64,000 nt of DNA from Spiractinospora alimapuensis (GTDB lineage: Bacteria > Actinomycetota > Actinomycetes > Streptosporangiales > Streptosporangiaceae). The notes beneath the pieces are model-generated. The model was not told the DNA's origin, did not search any database, and was given only the letters and a program-made list of their open reading frames with translations. This document shows, one piece after another, positions 11,657 to 19,917 of this stretch. Location of the stretch: positions 3,744,010-3,808,009 of the forward strand of contig NZ_CP072467.1 of NCBI RefSeq assembly GCF_018437505.1, written 5' to 3'. Every line of letters starts with the position of its first letter. Within the stretch, counting starts at the first letter, position 1. Both the position numbers and the translations under genes were made by a program.

Positions 11657-12179
11657 CGTGGTAACGGGGGGTTGTCCGGGGGGTGCTGTGGTACAGCACG
11701 ACCTGCGACGCGTGCCACGGCTCACCCACGAACCCCGCCAGTTCGTCGCGTGCGTCGTCGAGGTTGGTGGGTCGTGGGCAGCGGGCGAGGGTGAGGTGCG
11801 GGACGTACCGGCGTGGCTGGAGGGGGAGCCCGGCGTCCACCAGGTGCTCGGTGAGGCGTGCCTGGACGTCGTGCAGCGGAGCGAGATCGCCGCCGATGCC
11901 GAGCCACAGCACCCGCGCGTGGGTGCGCCCCTGGGGGAACGTGCCCGCGCCGGCCAGGCGCAGGCGCGCGGGTGTGGCGTCCGGGAGCGACCGCTCGACG
12001 GCGCGCTCCACGGCGGGGAGACGCGCCTCGGCCACCTGGCCCAGGAAGGCGAGGGTGAGGTGGTGCGTATCGGCCGCTGACCAGCGCAACGCCGGGAGAC
12101 GGCGCCGTACCGGCGCGACGACGCGCTCCGCCTCCTCGAGGGCGGACTCCGGCGGGTCGATGGCGAGGAAGAGACGCAC
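11631..12179 (-). CDS. thpR: RNA 2',3'-cyclic phosphodiesterase (LigT/ThpR)
   Basis: 182 residues of the 2H phosphoesterase family with both catalytic HxTx motifs, HLTLAFLG (about residue 40) and HLTLARCP (about 128), at the normal separation. The family opens 2',3'-cyclic phosphates on RNA; the biological substrate in actinomycetes is not established. Starts at GTG 12179, only 4 bp after the MFS stop, so it is probably translated by coupling. Confidence 0.88.
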   Translation of the reverse strand: MRLFLAIDPPESALEEAERVVAPVRRRLPALRWSAADTHHLTLAFLGQVAEARLPAVERAVERSLPDATPARLRLAGAGTFPQGRTHARVLWLGIGGDLAPLHDVQARLTEHLVDAGLPLQPRRYVPHLTLARCPRPTNLDDARDELAGFVGEPWHASQVVLYHSTPRTTPRYHGVARWDLP

Positions 12180-12183
12180 ACCC

Positions 12184-13683
12184 TCATTCTTCCTCAGCGA
12201 GACTCTTCCGGGTGAGCGTCAGCCGGGGCCGGCCGTGCCAGCGGAACGCCGCTCGGACCTTGAGTTTTCGCATGAGCAGGACAGCCGTGAGCACGGTGAC
12301 CACCATGCCGACCGTCCCGCCGACCGCGAGACTCACCCGGGGATCGAAGGTGTCGGCGAGCCATCCCACGATCGGGGCGCCCAACGGAGCCATGCCCAGG
12401 AAGAACAACAGGTAGAGACTCATCACTCGGCCCCGCATCGTGGGGTCGACGGTGAGCTGGAGGGTGGCGTTCATTGTGGTGGTGTAGGTCAGGAAGGCGA
12501 TGCCCATCGGAACCAGGGCGACCAGGAAGGAGGTGTAGCCCGGGGTCAGCGCGGTCACGACCTGGAGCAGCGAGAACGCGAACGCGGCGAGCACCAGCAG
12601 GCGCAGCCGAGGACGCTCCCGACGTGCCGCGATGAGGGCACCCGCCAAGGATCCGACCGCGATCGCGGTCCCGGCGAGGCCGAACGCGCTCGCTCCCGCC
12701 TCGAACACGTTGTTCGTCATCAACGCGATCTGGTTCTGGATGTTCGTCCCGAACAGGGACAGGAACGCGGTCATCGCCAACAGCAGTATGATGTCCGGCC
12801 GGCCGGCGATGTAGCGTAGCCCGGCGCGGATCTGGCCCTTGCCCTTCTCCGCGTGTTCGGTGGGGTGAAGTTCGTGCGTCCGCATCATGAACAGGCCGCC
12901 GAGGACCGCGCCGAACGACAGTGCGTTGACCAGGAAGACGGGGCCGCTGCCGATCACGCCGATCAACAGTCCGGCGACCGCGGGGCCGGTGACCCGGCCC
13001 AACTGGAAACTCGCCCCGTTCAGGGCGATCGCGTTGGGAAGGTCGCGCTTGCCGACCATCTCGATGACGAAGGTCTGGCGCGCGGGATTGTCGACCACGG
13101 TGACGACACCGAGGGCGAGCGCGAACAGGTACACGTGCCACACCTGGGCGGCGCCGGTGGTGGCGAGGATCCCCAGGCCCAGCGCGAGAACGCCCATGCT
13201 GGCCTGCGTCACGATCAACAGCCGGCGCTTGTCTAATCGGTCCACCAGCGCGCCGCCCCACAGCCCGAGGACGAGCATCGGCAGGAACTGCGCGGCGGTG
13301 GTGATCCCCAGTGCGATGCCGCTTCCGCCGCTGAGTTGCAGGACCAGCCAGTCCTGGGCGATGCGCTGCATCCACGTGCCGGTGTTGGACACCACCTGCC
13401 CCATGGCGAAGAGGCGGTAGTTGCGCACCGCCAGGGAGCGGAACATCGCGGGCCCCCGGCGTCGGGGTTCGTCCTCGACAGCGGAGGCCGGGCTCGCGGT
13501 GTCCTCGGGAGGTGCGGCGTCGCCGGCGGCGGGGTTGGTCCGGCCGCTCGGAGCCTCGCTTTCGGGGGCGGCCTCGGGAGGTTCGGTCCGAGGAAGCGCG
13601 TCCCGGGGGGCGGTGGCATCCGTCGGGGAGGACGGATCGGGGTCAGTCACCTCGGGGGCGGCCGGCACGGTGACGCCGGCCAT
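12184..13683 (-). CDS. MFS exporter of the MFS_3 (EntS-like) group
   Basis: 499 residues: an 80-residue Pro/Glu/Ala-rich cytoplasmic N-terminus, then 12 membrane helices starting FRSLAVRNYRLFAMGQVVSNTGTWMQRIAQDWLVLQL, the usual opening of this group. The motif A loop is ALVDRLDKRR, and PARQTFVIEMVGK is also typical. It should export a drug or siderophore by proton antiport. The ATG at 13683 is 5 bp past the marR stop; a GTG at 13692 would overlap that stop as GTGA. The reading frame remains open far upstream through marR, but that part is not coding. Likely repressed by the adjacent MarR protein. Confidence 0.87.
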   Translation of the reverse strand: MAGVTVPAAPEVTDPDPSSPTDATAPRDALPRTEPPEAAPESEAPSGRTNPAAGDAAPPEDTASPASAVEDEPRRRGPAMFRSLAVRNYRLFAMGQVVSNTGTWMQRIAQDWLVLQLSGGSGIALGITTAAQFLPMLVLGLWGGALVDRLDKRRLLIVTQASMGVLALGLGILATTGAAQVWHVYLFALALGVVTVVDNPARQTFVIEMVGKRDLPNAIALNGASFQLGRVTGPAVAGLLIGVIGSGPVFLVNALSFGAVLGGLFMMRTHELHPTEHAEKGKGQIRAGLRYIAGRPDIILLLAMTAFLSLFGTNIQNQIALMTNNVFEAGASAFGLAGTAIAVGSLAGALIAARRERPRLRLLVLAAFAFSLLQVVTALTPGYTSFLVALVPMGIAFLTYTTTMNATLQLTVDPTMRGRVMSLYLLFFLGMAPLGAPIVGWLADTFDPRVSLAVGGTVGMVVTVLTAVLLMRKLKVRAAFRWHGRPRLTLTRKSLAEEE

Positions 13684-13688
13684 CGTCG

Positions 13689-14138
13689 TCACGACTGGCT
13701 GAGCCGGTCCAGGATCTGGGCGGCGCGGCGTAGCGTCTCCTTCTCCTCGGGGGTCAGCTCCTGGAGCCTGCGCGCCAGCCACGCCTCGCGTCGGCGCCGA
13801 TCGTGCCGCACGAGCTCCGTGCCCGCGTCCGTGAGCTCCACCAACTGCTGGCGACCGTCGTTCGGATGCGGCGTTCTGCGGATCAGGTCCTTCGACTCCA
13901 ACGCCGCGATGATCCGGGTCATGGAGGGAGGCTGGACCTTTTCCAGCGTCGCGAGCTGGCCCGGCGTCAGGGGGCCGTGCCGGTCGAGGGTGAACAGGGT
14001 GGCGCCCTGTCCCAGGGACAGCGATGTGTCCGTCCGCTGCTGTCTGAGTCGACGCGCGAGTCGGCTCACCGCGATTCGGAGTACCGCGGCGAGGCCGGCG
14101 TCGGATTTGGTCTGCTGGTACATCGGACTCGTTAGCAT
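13689..14138 (-). CDS. MarR-family transcriptional regulator
   Basis: 149 residues with the MarR winged helix: LRIAVSRLARRLRQQR dimer helix, PLTPGQLATLEKVQPPSMTRIIAALESKDLI DNA-binding segment in which the second helix contacts DNA, NDGRQQ wing, and C-terminal LTPEEKETLRRAAQIL helix. First gene of an operon with the MFS exporter, thpR and a small membrane protein. A 30-bp palindromic element (14130-14159) overlaps the annotated start; the Met at 14123, with TATGCT 10 bp upstream, may be the true, leaderless start. Autoregulation plus control of the exporter is likely. Confidence 0.88.
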   Translation of the reverse strand: MLTSPMYQQTKSDAGLAAVLRIAVSRLARRLRQQRTDTSLSLGQGATLFTLDRHGPLTPGQLATLEKVQPPSMTRIIAALESKDLIRRTPHPNDGRQQLVELTDAGTELVRHDRRRREAWLARRLQELTPEEKETLRRAAQILDRLSQS

Positions 14139-14159
14139 AGCTCATTACTCTTGCTAACG
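14130..14159. promoter_or_regulatory. Palindrome CGTTAGCA-N14-TGCTAACG, probable MarR operator
   Basis: Perfect 8-bp arms, 22 bp centre to centre (two helical turns), in a locally A/T-rich stretch between marR and the divergent DUF2530 gene. It covers a likely marR -10 box (TATGCT). Confidence 0.65.
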
Positions 14160-14239
14160 ATTTTGGCTGGCGGAGTATTTCCCCCGAACGGCATACGCGA
14201 GATTCCAGCAGGCCACGCCGAATCGGCTAGCCTGAAACC

Positions 14240-14521
14240 GTGGCGCGACCCCGTAAACCAGACCCTGAGGTGTTGGAGGGCGACTACCGCATCCCCGCGG
14301 TGGTCGGCTCCTTGGGCTGGGCTGTCGCGCTCGTGCTGCTCGTCGTGTTCCGCGACTCGATCGCGCCGGAGGACCGGTGGTGGATCTGGGTGTGCGCTGT
14401 GGGGCTGCTCCTGGGGCTCGTCGCCTTCCTCTACATCCCGCACCTGCACCGCAGACGTGCCGCCGCGGCCGAGCGACAGGCGGAAGAGCGGGACCCGGAC
14501 ACTGCCGAATCCGGCCAGTGA
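14240..14521 (+). CDS. DUF2530 membrane protein
   Basis: 93 residues with two membrane helices (about 20-38 and 49-66) and the WWIWVCAVGLLLGL block that marks DUF2530, a small actinobacterial family of unknown role. The tail is charged and soluble. TAGCCT at 14228-14233, six bases before the GTG, points to a leaderless transcript. The next gene follows 47 bp downstream. Confidence 0.75.
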   Translation: MARPRKPDPEVLEGDYRIPAVVGSLGWAVALVLLVVFRDSIAPEDRWWIWVCAVGLLLGLVAFLYIPHLHRRRAAAAERQAEERDPDTAESGQ

Positions 14522-14568
14522 CCCGCCCGGGCGCGCGCCCGGTCCACCCACGCCCCCATAATGGCTGC

Positions 14569-16065
14569 GTGTCACACCAATTCCCGGCCGTCCCACGCGG
14601 CACCGCCGAACGCGTGCGTGACGCGCTCATCGAGTCCGACTACACCGTGTCCGGGGTGCGGGACCGTCTGGGCGACACCGCCGCCCGCGCGCTCGCCCGT
14701 GAGGAGCTCGTCCCCGCCCTGCGCGCCACCGGCGGCGAGGAACGCCTGGGCCTGCTGCTGCGGCTCTGGTGGCTGAACGAGCCGGTCCCCGTCCGGCGGC
14801 TGCGCTCCATACTGCCGGTGGAGGCACTGGTCAGTGCGGGACTCCTCATGGAGGCGGAGTCCGACAACGGTGAGTCCGTCCGGTCACTGGTGCGGATCAC
14901 CCCCCAGCAGTTGACGGAACGGCCCGGCTACGTCGTCTCCGACCCCGCGGTGCGGCCCGGAGACGGTGTTCTTCGCCCCGACCACGTGGTGGGTGCGGGG
15001 AACGCGTCGGCCACGCTGGAGTCGCTCGTCGTGACCAGCCCCGTGGAGCGTGCCCTCGACCTCGGCACCGGCTGCGGCATCCAGTCGCTCCACCTCGCCG
15101 GACGTGCGGGTGAGGTGTACGCGACCGACGTGAACCGGCGAGCGCTGTGGCTCGCGGAATGGAGCTTCGCGCTGTGCGCGGTGAAGAACGTGGAGACCCG
15201 GGAGGGATCGCTCTACGAACCGGTGCGCGACGAACGCTTCGACCTGATCGTCTCGAACCCGCCCTTCGTCATCACCCCTGACACCGCGCGGTACACCTAC
15301 CGTGAGTCCGACCTGCCCGGCGACGCCGTCTGCGGCGAGATCGTGCGTCAGGCCCCCACGCATCTCAAGGACGGCGGCTGGTGCCAGCTTCTCGGCAACT
15401 GGCTCCACATCGACGGTGAGGACTGGCGCGACCGGGTCGGCGGCTGGGTCGCCGGGACGGGGTGCTCCGGATGGGTCGTGCAGCGGGGGGTCCAGGACCC
15501 GGCGGAGTACGTCGAGCTGTGGCTCCGTGATTCCTGCGAGTTGGGAACCCCGGAGTACACTCGCCGTTACGACGCCTGGCTGGACTACTTCGAACGTGAG
15601 GGTGTGCAGGGCATCGGCTTCGGTTGGATCTCCCTACGCAAGGACTCCGCCGCGGACGCCACCGTTCGTGTCGAGGAGCTGTCGCACGAGATCGAGACCC
15701 CCATCGGCCCCTACCTGCCGGCGGTCGTCGACGGGGCCATGACCGCGCACCGGCTCACCGACGAGGCCCTGCTCGCGGCACGTCTCGCCCTCGCCCCGGG
15801 GGTCATGGAGGAGCGGGTCACCGTGCCGGGATCGCCCGACCCCGAACGCATCCTGCTGCGACAGAACTCACAACTCCGCCGCGCCGCCCAGGTGGGCACC
15901 GTCGAGGCGGCACTCGCGAGTGTCTCCGACGGAACCATGCCCGTCGGTCCCCTCCTGGACGCCATCGCGGAACTCTCCGACAACGATCCCGCCGACGTCC
16001 GCCGCCGCACCCCCGCCACCCTCCGGGGGCTCATCGCCGAAGGCTTCTTCCGCGTCACCCGGTGA
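14569..16065 (+). CDS. Class I SAM-dependent methyltransferase, release-factor/RNA type with N-terminal domain
   Basis: 498 residues. The first 140 are a helical/winged domain (LGLLLRLWWLNEPVPVRRL). The Rossmann methyltransferase core holds LDLGTGCGIQ (SAM motif I, about residue 165), DVNRRAL (motif II) and SNPPFV (motif IV, about 225). NPPF is used by enzymes that methylate amide or base nitrogen, such as PrmC, PrmB and RsmC/RlmG. A C-terminal domain of about 150 residues ends in a small winged-helix-like segment (LRGLIAEGFFRV). Target unknown. The GTG start has CATAAT 7 bp upstream, so leaderless. A frame extending upstream to 14377 overlaps the previous gene and is not used. Confidence 0.82.
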   Translation: MSHQFPAVPRGTAERVRDALIESDYTVSGVRDRLGDTAARALAREELVPALRATGGEERLGLLLRLWWLNEPVPVRRLRSILPVEALVSAGLLMEAESDNGESVRSLVRITPQQLTERPGYVVSDPAVRPGDGVLRPDHVVGAGNASATLESLVVTSPVERALDLGTGCGIQSLHLAGRAGEVYATDVNRRALWLAEWSFALCAVKNVETREGSLYEPVRDERFDLIVSNPPFVITPDTARYTYRESDLPGDAVCGEIVRQAPTHLKDGGWCQLLGNWLHIDGEDWRDRVGGWVAGTGCSGWVVQRGVQDPAEYVELWLRDSCELGTPEYTRRYDAWLDYFEREGVQGIGFGWISLRKDSAADATVRVEELSHEIETPIGPYLPAVVDGAMTAHRLTDEALLAARLALAPGVMEERVTVPGSPDPERILLRQNSQLRRAAQVGTVEAALASVSDGTMPVGPLLDAIAELSDNDPADVRRRTPATLRGLIAEGFFRVTR

Positions 16066-16121
16066 GGCCGAGGCCGCCCACGCCCCACCATCCCCCCATC
16101 GGGGTTTCCGCGCATCCATCA

Positions 16122-16140
16122 GGTGGGGGTGCACCCCACC
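16122..16140. terminator. Hairpin between converging methyltransferase and DUF3027 genes
   Basis: GGTGGGG / CCCCACC with GTGCA loop. It lies inside a wider 9-bp inverted repeat, GTCACCCGG at 16054 and CCGGGTGAC at 16165, that spans the whole 110-bp gap. Confidence 0.5.
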
Positions 16141-16175
16141 CCGCCAGAGTGGGGTCCAGTCCACCCGGGTGACGG

Positions 16176-16985
16176 TCAGGAATCGCCGCTGGTGGAGGAG
16201 ACGAGTTCCAGGCCCCCGGTGTCGTCGAAGGTCACGGCGTCGTAGCCGAGTTCGTCGACGATGGGGGAGGCCGGCTCATCCGGTGGGGTGGGAGCGGCGG
16301 CTTCGGAGTGGGCGCCGCAGCCGTGGTCGAGGGTGACGACCTTGCCGTCGTCCGGTGCGTACTCGTTGGTGCAGGCGCCGAAGAGCTGGCGGAACTCGCC
16401 GGAGAGTGGCCAGAAGAACGCGCACGACGAGCATCTGGCGGGTGCGGCGTTGGCGAGCGGGCTGTGTGGACCCGCCTCGCTCTCGTACCACCGGTCGGCG
16501 GTCACCTCGCGCCCGTGCTCCGACAGCACACGCTTACGGCCAAGACCGATCTCCCACACGAGCTGGTCGTCCAGCTCGGTGGTCTGGTCGTCGGCGACGT
16601 CGGTGTAGGCCGGCATCAGGCGTTCGTCGTCGGCTCCGGCGGGAAGCAGGTCGCCGACGCCGACGTCCCCGGGACGCAGTCGCTCTTTCCAGGGCAACCA
16701 GTCTGGGGCCAAGCGGGCGCCGGGGCCGGGGAGCAGGGCGACCTCGTTGACCGTCACCTGTTTGGCGCGCGCCGCCCGAACCACGGTGACGGCGAACCGC
16801 CACCCTGGGTACGCGGGGTCCAGGCAGGTGAACAAATGGGTCACCAAACGGTCACCCTCAACTTCGGCACCGACGTGCTCACCGACCCACTCGGGTCGGC
16901 CGATGTCCAGTGCCGCAGCACGGGCGAGATCGACCGCCTCAACACAGGCGGGATCGGCTGCTGGTCTGCGACGTGAAGGACTCAC
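16176..16985 (-). CDS. DUF3027 protein with putative zinc site
   Basis: About 269 residues of a family known from actinomycetes without an assigned function. N-terminal part: VDLARAAALDI...PEWVGEHV and PGWRFAVTVVRAARAKQVTVNEV. Middle: LPWKERLRPGDVGVGDLLP. The C-terminal part has CSSCAFFWPL, then a single Cys in GACTNEY, then DHGCGAHSE, enough Cys/His to bind one zinc. The GTG at 16985 is preferred, since longer versions run into the upstream cold-shock gene on the same strand. The two genes are 49 bp apart and may be cotranscribed. Confidence 0.72.
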   Translation of the reverse strand: MSPSRRRPAADPACVEAVDLARAAALDIGRPEWVGEHVGAEVEGDRLVTHLFTCLDPAYPGWRFAVTVVRAARAKQVTVNEVALLPGPGARLAPDWLPWKERLRPGDVGVGDLLPAGADDERLMPAYTDVADDQTTELDDQLVWEIGLGRKRVLSEHGREVTADRWYESEAGPHSPLANAAPARCSSCAFFWPLSGEFRQLFGACTNEYAPDDGKVVTLDHGCGAHSEAAAPTPPDEPASPIVDELGYDAVTFDDTGGLELVSSTSGDS

Positions 16986-17034
16986 ATACCTATTCTCAGC
17001 GATACCGAGGACTGCGTTGAACACGTGAAACGCG

Positions 17035-17418
17035 TCACGCCTCCACGTCTTCGGCGACGGCCCGCAGAACAGCGGCGATCTTCTGTGCCTCACGGCGGTC
17101 CGGATGCTTACCCCGACGGTAGGTGCCGGAGATCCCGTCGAGAAGCTTGATCAGGTCCTCGACCAGGACCACCATCTCGTCCGGTTTCTTGCGCATCGCC
17201 TTGGCGACCGACTTCGGTGCGTCGAGCAGCTTCACCTGGAGCGCCTGGGCACCCTTACGGCCTTCCACCACACCGAACTCCACGCGTTGGCCGGAACGTA
17301 GCCCCGCGGTGTCGGGAGGAAGGGCCGAGGAATGCACGAACACCTCACCGCCGTCGTCGTTGGTGAGGAAGCCGAATCCCTTGTCGCTGTCGTACCACTT
17401 GACCTTGCCGGTGGGCAC
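17035..17418 (-). CDS. Cold-shock-domain protein with C-terminal helical extension
   Basis: 127 residues. Residues 1-65 form the nucleic-acid-binding cold-shock OB fold: TGKVKWYDSDKGFGFL contains RNP1, and EVFVHSSAL contains RNP2. The remaining 60 residues (SVAKAMRKKPDEMVVLVEDLIKLL...) form helices found in the longer actinobacterial type, compared with 67-70 residues for classic CspA. It probably acts as an RNA chaperone in the cytoplasm. The GTG start gives VPTGKVKW, which corresponds to MPTGKVKW in relatives, with GGGG 6 bp upstream; an ATG four codons earlier (17430) is the alternative. Confidence 0.85.
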   Translation of the reverse strand: MPTGKVKWYDSDKGFGFLTNDDGGEVFVHSSALPPDTAGLRSGQRVEFGVVEGRKGAQALQVKLLDAPKSVAKAMRKKPDEMVVLVEDLIKLLDGISGTYRRGKHPDRREAQKIAAVLRAVAEDVEA

Positions 17419-17986
17419 GTGAGACCCCATCGTCGTTCGAGTCGGACCTGTGGCGGAGCCCGGTGCCCCCGAGGATGGGGGTCGCCTGGCGCCGCCACTC
17501 CCATCTTCCCATGGGAACAACTCGAGGCTAGCCCCATCGGCGGTGCGTCTACCACCCTGTAATTCCCCGCTCACCGAGGTCTCCGGCACCGCCGACGCCG
17601 GGAACAGTCGCCACTCCGGAGACGTCACTCCGGTCCCATTTTCGGATGGGTTCGATGGCGGGACCGATCGGGGTCGCAACTCGTGCCGGTGGGTGACATG
17701 GGGACCACGAATCGTCCTGGACGGGGAGAGTCGGGAGGGAACCGACGGAGCGGGAGAACGACGGCGAAGGCCCGAAGCGCGCCCTCCGGGCCTTCCCCTT
17801 GACCGCCCCCGGTTGCGGAAAGCACGGACGGGTGCGTCGGTGGCGGTCGGCGTAGCTCTCGCCCCGCCACGCCCTTGTGACGGCCACGAGAAGCTCTTCC
17901 ACCCCACGAGGCGGAGCACGCTGGGCGGATACCTCTCCCAGGTTTATGCCCGGACTCGCGGTGATTGGGGGACCAACGAGCGGGGG
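17419..17986. other. Intergenic region, no gene supported
   Basis: 568 bp between the cold-shock gene start and the end of the HAAS-type gene. It must hold the cold-shock gene promoter. A plus-strand frame (17450-18022) and minus-strand frames are open, but their sequences look like non-coding GC-rich DNA and lack ribosome sites. A long 5' leader for the cold-shock gene is possible. Confidence 0.4.
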
Positions 17987-18874
17987 TTAAGCGGATTTGT
18001 CCGCGAATTTACCTGTCGCTGACCTGAACGGCGTGTCACCCGTGACGGGGAAGTGGCCGGCGTCGACCCGGATGTCGGTGACGATCCGCGCCATCCGAAC
18101 GAACAGGTAGAACGCGCAGACGAACGCACCGGCGCGTAGGCCCCAGACTCCGGTCGCGAGGAACGACTCCTGGATGATCGTGTCCAGGTACGGGGCTTCG
18201 CCGGGCCACAGTGCCATACCCACGACCGTCGTCGCGAGCGGCACGCCGAGTGCCACCCACCGGTCCATCCGCTTCCAGAACCCCCCGAAGGCCACCTGGG
18301 CCGCGGCGAGCGGCCAGAAGACCGTCAACGGAAAGATGATCGCCGAGATCAGGTAGAAGAAGGCCGCGGCGGCCGACGTCGGGGACTTCCGTACGCCGTG
18401 CGCACAGCGGACGAAGACGACCCCGGGCGACATGCGCCCGAGAATGCCCTCCCGCGGTTCGAACCCTTCCGGCGGGCTCTGGCGCTTGGGGCTCTTGACG
18501 GGCCGCTGGTGGAGCCGAGTGCGGCGCGGTCCTCCTCGCCAGGGTGGAGGCGCCCGCCTCAGGTTCACCGGCCGGGACAGTACCCCGAGTGGGCGACGGC
18601 CGTTCGCCGGAGGCGGGGGTCGGGTCTCCGTGGCCTCGACGGGCTCGGCGAGACCGAGATCCCGCGCCACGAGCTGCTCCGCCGATCCGAACTCGTCCAA
18701 GACCCGCCGCATCTCGTCGGCCGAGGCGACGCCGAGCTCCGCACGCCGCTTCTCGATCCGCTCACGCACCTCCTGGATGTACCGGGTGCGCCGTTGCGGG
18801 GGCATGTGCTGTTGGGTCTCGGCGGTCACCGAGGCCAGATACTCGTACAGCAGTTGATCGACACCCTGCTTCAT
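17987..18874 (-). CDS. HAAS-domain membrane protein
   Basis: 295 residues. The N-terminal 75 residues (DQLLYEYLASVTAETQQHMPPQRRTRYIQEVRERIEKRR...RRVLDEFGSAEQLV) form the helical HAAS / permease-prefix signalling domain typically paired with PadR regulators or membrane proteins. A basic, proline-rich linker (about 80-150) precedes four hydrophobic segments between 165 and 280. Its role is unknown; the family often links membrane state to transcription. Divergent from the dispanin-like gene at 18946. No PadR gene is adjacent. Confidence 0.7.
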   Translation of the reverse strand: MKQGVDQLLYEYLASVTAETQQHMPPQRRTRYIQEVRERIEKRRAELGVASADEMRRVLDEFGSAEQLVARDLGLAEPVEATETRPPPPANGRRPLGVLSRPVNLRRAPPPWRGGPRRTRLHQRPVKSPKRQSPPEGFEPREGILGRMSPGVVFVRCAHGVRKSPTSAAAAFFYLISAIIFPLTVFWPLAAAQVAFGGFWKRMDRWVALGVPLATTVVGMALWPGEAPYLDTIIQESFLATGVWGLRAGAFVCAFYLFVRMARIVTDIRVDAGHFPVTGDTPFRSATGKFADKSA

Positions 18875-18945
18875 AGTGCCAATACTGCCGGAAGATCACG
18901 TCGTCACAGTAGGTTGGAATTCCCCTAGTACGACAAGGACGTCCG

Positions 18946-19278
18946 ATGCCGGTCGAATCCGCACGGAGTGACCCCCCAGAGCGTCGTGGCGGCGCTCCGA
19001 ACGGCGAGGGCACGAGTTCGTTCATGGTGCTGATCCTGCACCTGCTCACCTTTGTGTGCTGCGCGAACTGGATCTTCGGACCGTTGGGCATCGTCTTCGC
19101 CGTACGTTCGGCGATGAACCGCGAGCAGGGACGCCTGGCGCGGGCGGAACTCCTCGCGCGCTACTCCTGGTACTGCCTGGGCGCGGGGCTGGTGATGCTC
19201 GTCGTGATGGTTGTGTTGGTTGGTGCGCTCGCCTACTTCGGGCTGCCCGTCATCGGCCAGTCCGTTATCCCGTACTGA
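18946..19278 (+). CDS. Dispanin/CD225-like two-helix membrane protein
   Basis: 110 residues. A polar N-terminus precedes helix 1 (FMVLILHLLTFVCCANWIFGPLGIVFAV), which has the double Cys and GPLGIVFA of the CD225/dispanin fold. A charged loop (RSAMNREQGRLARAELLARYSW) leads to helix 2 (about 82-105). AAGGA at 18934-18938 supports the start. A second gene of the same layout follows 118 bp on, so the pair may have arisen by duplication. Function unknown in bacteria. Confidence 0.65.
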   Translation: MPVESARSDPPERRGGAPNGEGTSSFMVLILHLLTFVCCANWIFGPLGIVFAVRSAMNREQGRLARAELLARYSWYCLGAGLVMLVVMVVLVGALAYFGLPVIGQSVIPY

Positions 19279-19396
19279 GCGACCGAAGTGCCGAACTACA
19301 CGGATTCGTGCCGTCTCCGTGTCCGAGCGTGGCGGTACGCTCGAGACCCGACACGTCGTTCGGTAATGCCCGCCGCGACATGAGACGAGCATTCCC

Positions 19397-19822
19397 ATGA
19401 GCAATCAGTACCCAGATCCCAACGGATACTGGCAGAACAACCCCGGGTGGCAGGCCGCCCCACCCGACGGCCCCGGCGGCAGCTACTACGACTCCGCCGG
19501 CTACCCCGGTGGGGGCGGCTACGCCGGGGACGCTGGTTTCGGTGGTGGCTACGGTGGCCAGTGGGGCACCCCTCCGTCCTATCCAGAGCCTCCGGACCGC
19601 ACGAGCACGATCTGGGCGCTGATCATCGGTATCGGCAGCTTCATGTGCTGTGCGACCAACCTCGTCGCCGTGGTCTTCGCCGCGATCGCCCTGTCGAAGG
19701 ACAACGAACCGAACGAGATGGCGCGGTTCACGCGCTACGCGTGGATCTCCAACGGCATCCACCTGGGGCTGGTGGCTCTCTTCGTCCTCTTCATGGTCGT
19801 GATGATCATCATCGACCCCTAG
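19397..19822 (+). CDS. Dispanin/CD225-like membrane protein with Gly/Pro/Tyr-rich N-terminus
   Basis: 141 residues. The first 70 are disordered and rich in Gly, Pro and Tyr (NQYPDPNGYWQNNPGW, GGYAGDAGFGGGYGGQWG). Then comes the same two-helix body as the preceding protein: IGSFMCCATNLVAVVFAAIAL, loop SKDNEPNEMARFTRYAW, second helix to VVMIIID. The loops match in position (Ala-Arg-Phe/Tyr...W) between the pair. Likely a small membrane organiser or stress protein. A strong terminator follows. Confidence 0.65.
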   Translation: MSNQYPDPNGYWQNNPGWQAAPPDGPGGSYYDSAGYPGGGGYAGDAGFGGGYGGQWGTPPSYPEPPDRTSTIWALIIGIGSFMCCATNLVAVVFAAIALSKDNEPNEMARFTRYAWISNGIHLGLVALFVLFMVVMIIIDP

Positions 19823-19827
19823 CCCGC

Positions 19828-19851
19828 CCCCGGCCGTCACATCGGCCGGGG
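19828..19851. terminator. Stem-loop after the dispanin-like pair
   Basis: CCCCGGCCG / CGGCCGGGG, 9 bp with TCACAT loop, placed between converging genes. Confidence 0.7.
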
Positions 19852-19917
19852 CTCGTCACCTCCACGGGTGGGAGCTCCGGTGCGGGGGCCACCGTGCGGA
19901 GCGCGGTTCGTGACGAG

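Noticed and set aside
13684-14145. N-terminal extension of the MFS exporter through marR
   Set aside because: It would lie entirely over a well-supported MarR gene on the same strand in another frame.
17450-18022. 190-codon plus-strand frame in the gap before the HAAS gene
   Set aside because: Low-complexity Arg/Gly/Pro sequence, no ribosome site, overlaps the 3' end of the HAAS gene.
18455-18475. GGTTCGAACCC resembling a tRNA T-loop
   Set aside because: Lies inside the HAAS-protein gene; no acceptor, D or anticodon stems around it.
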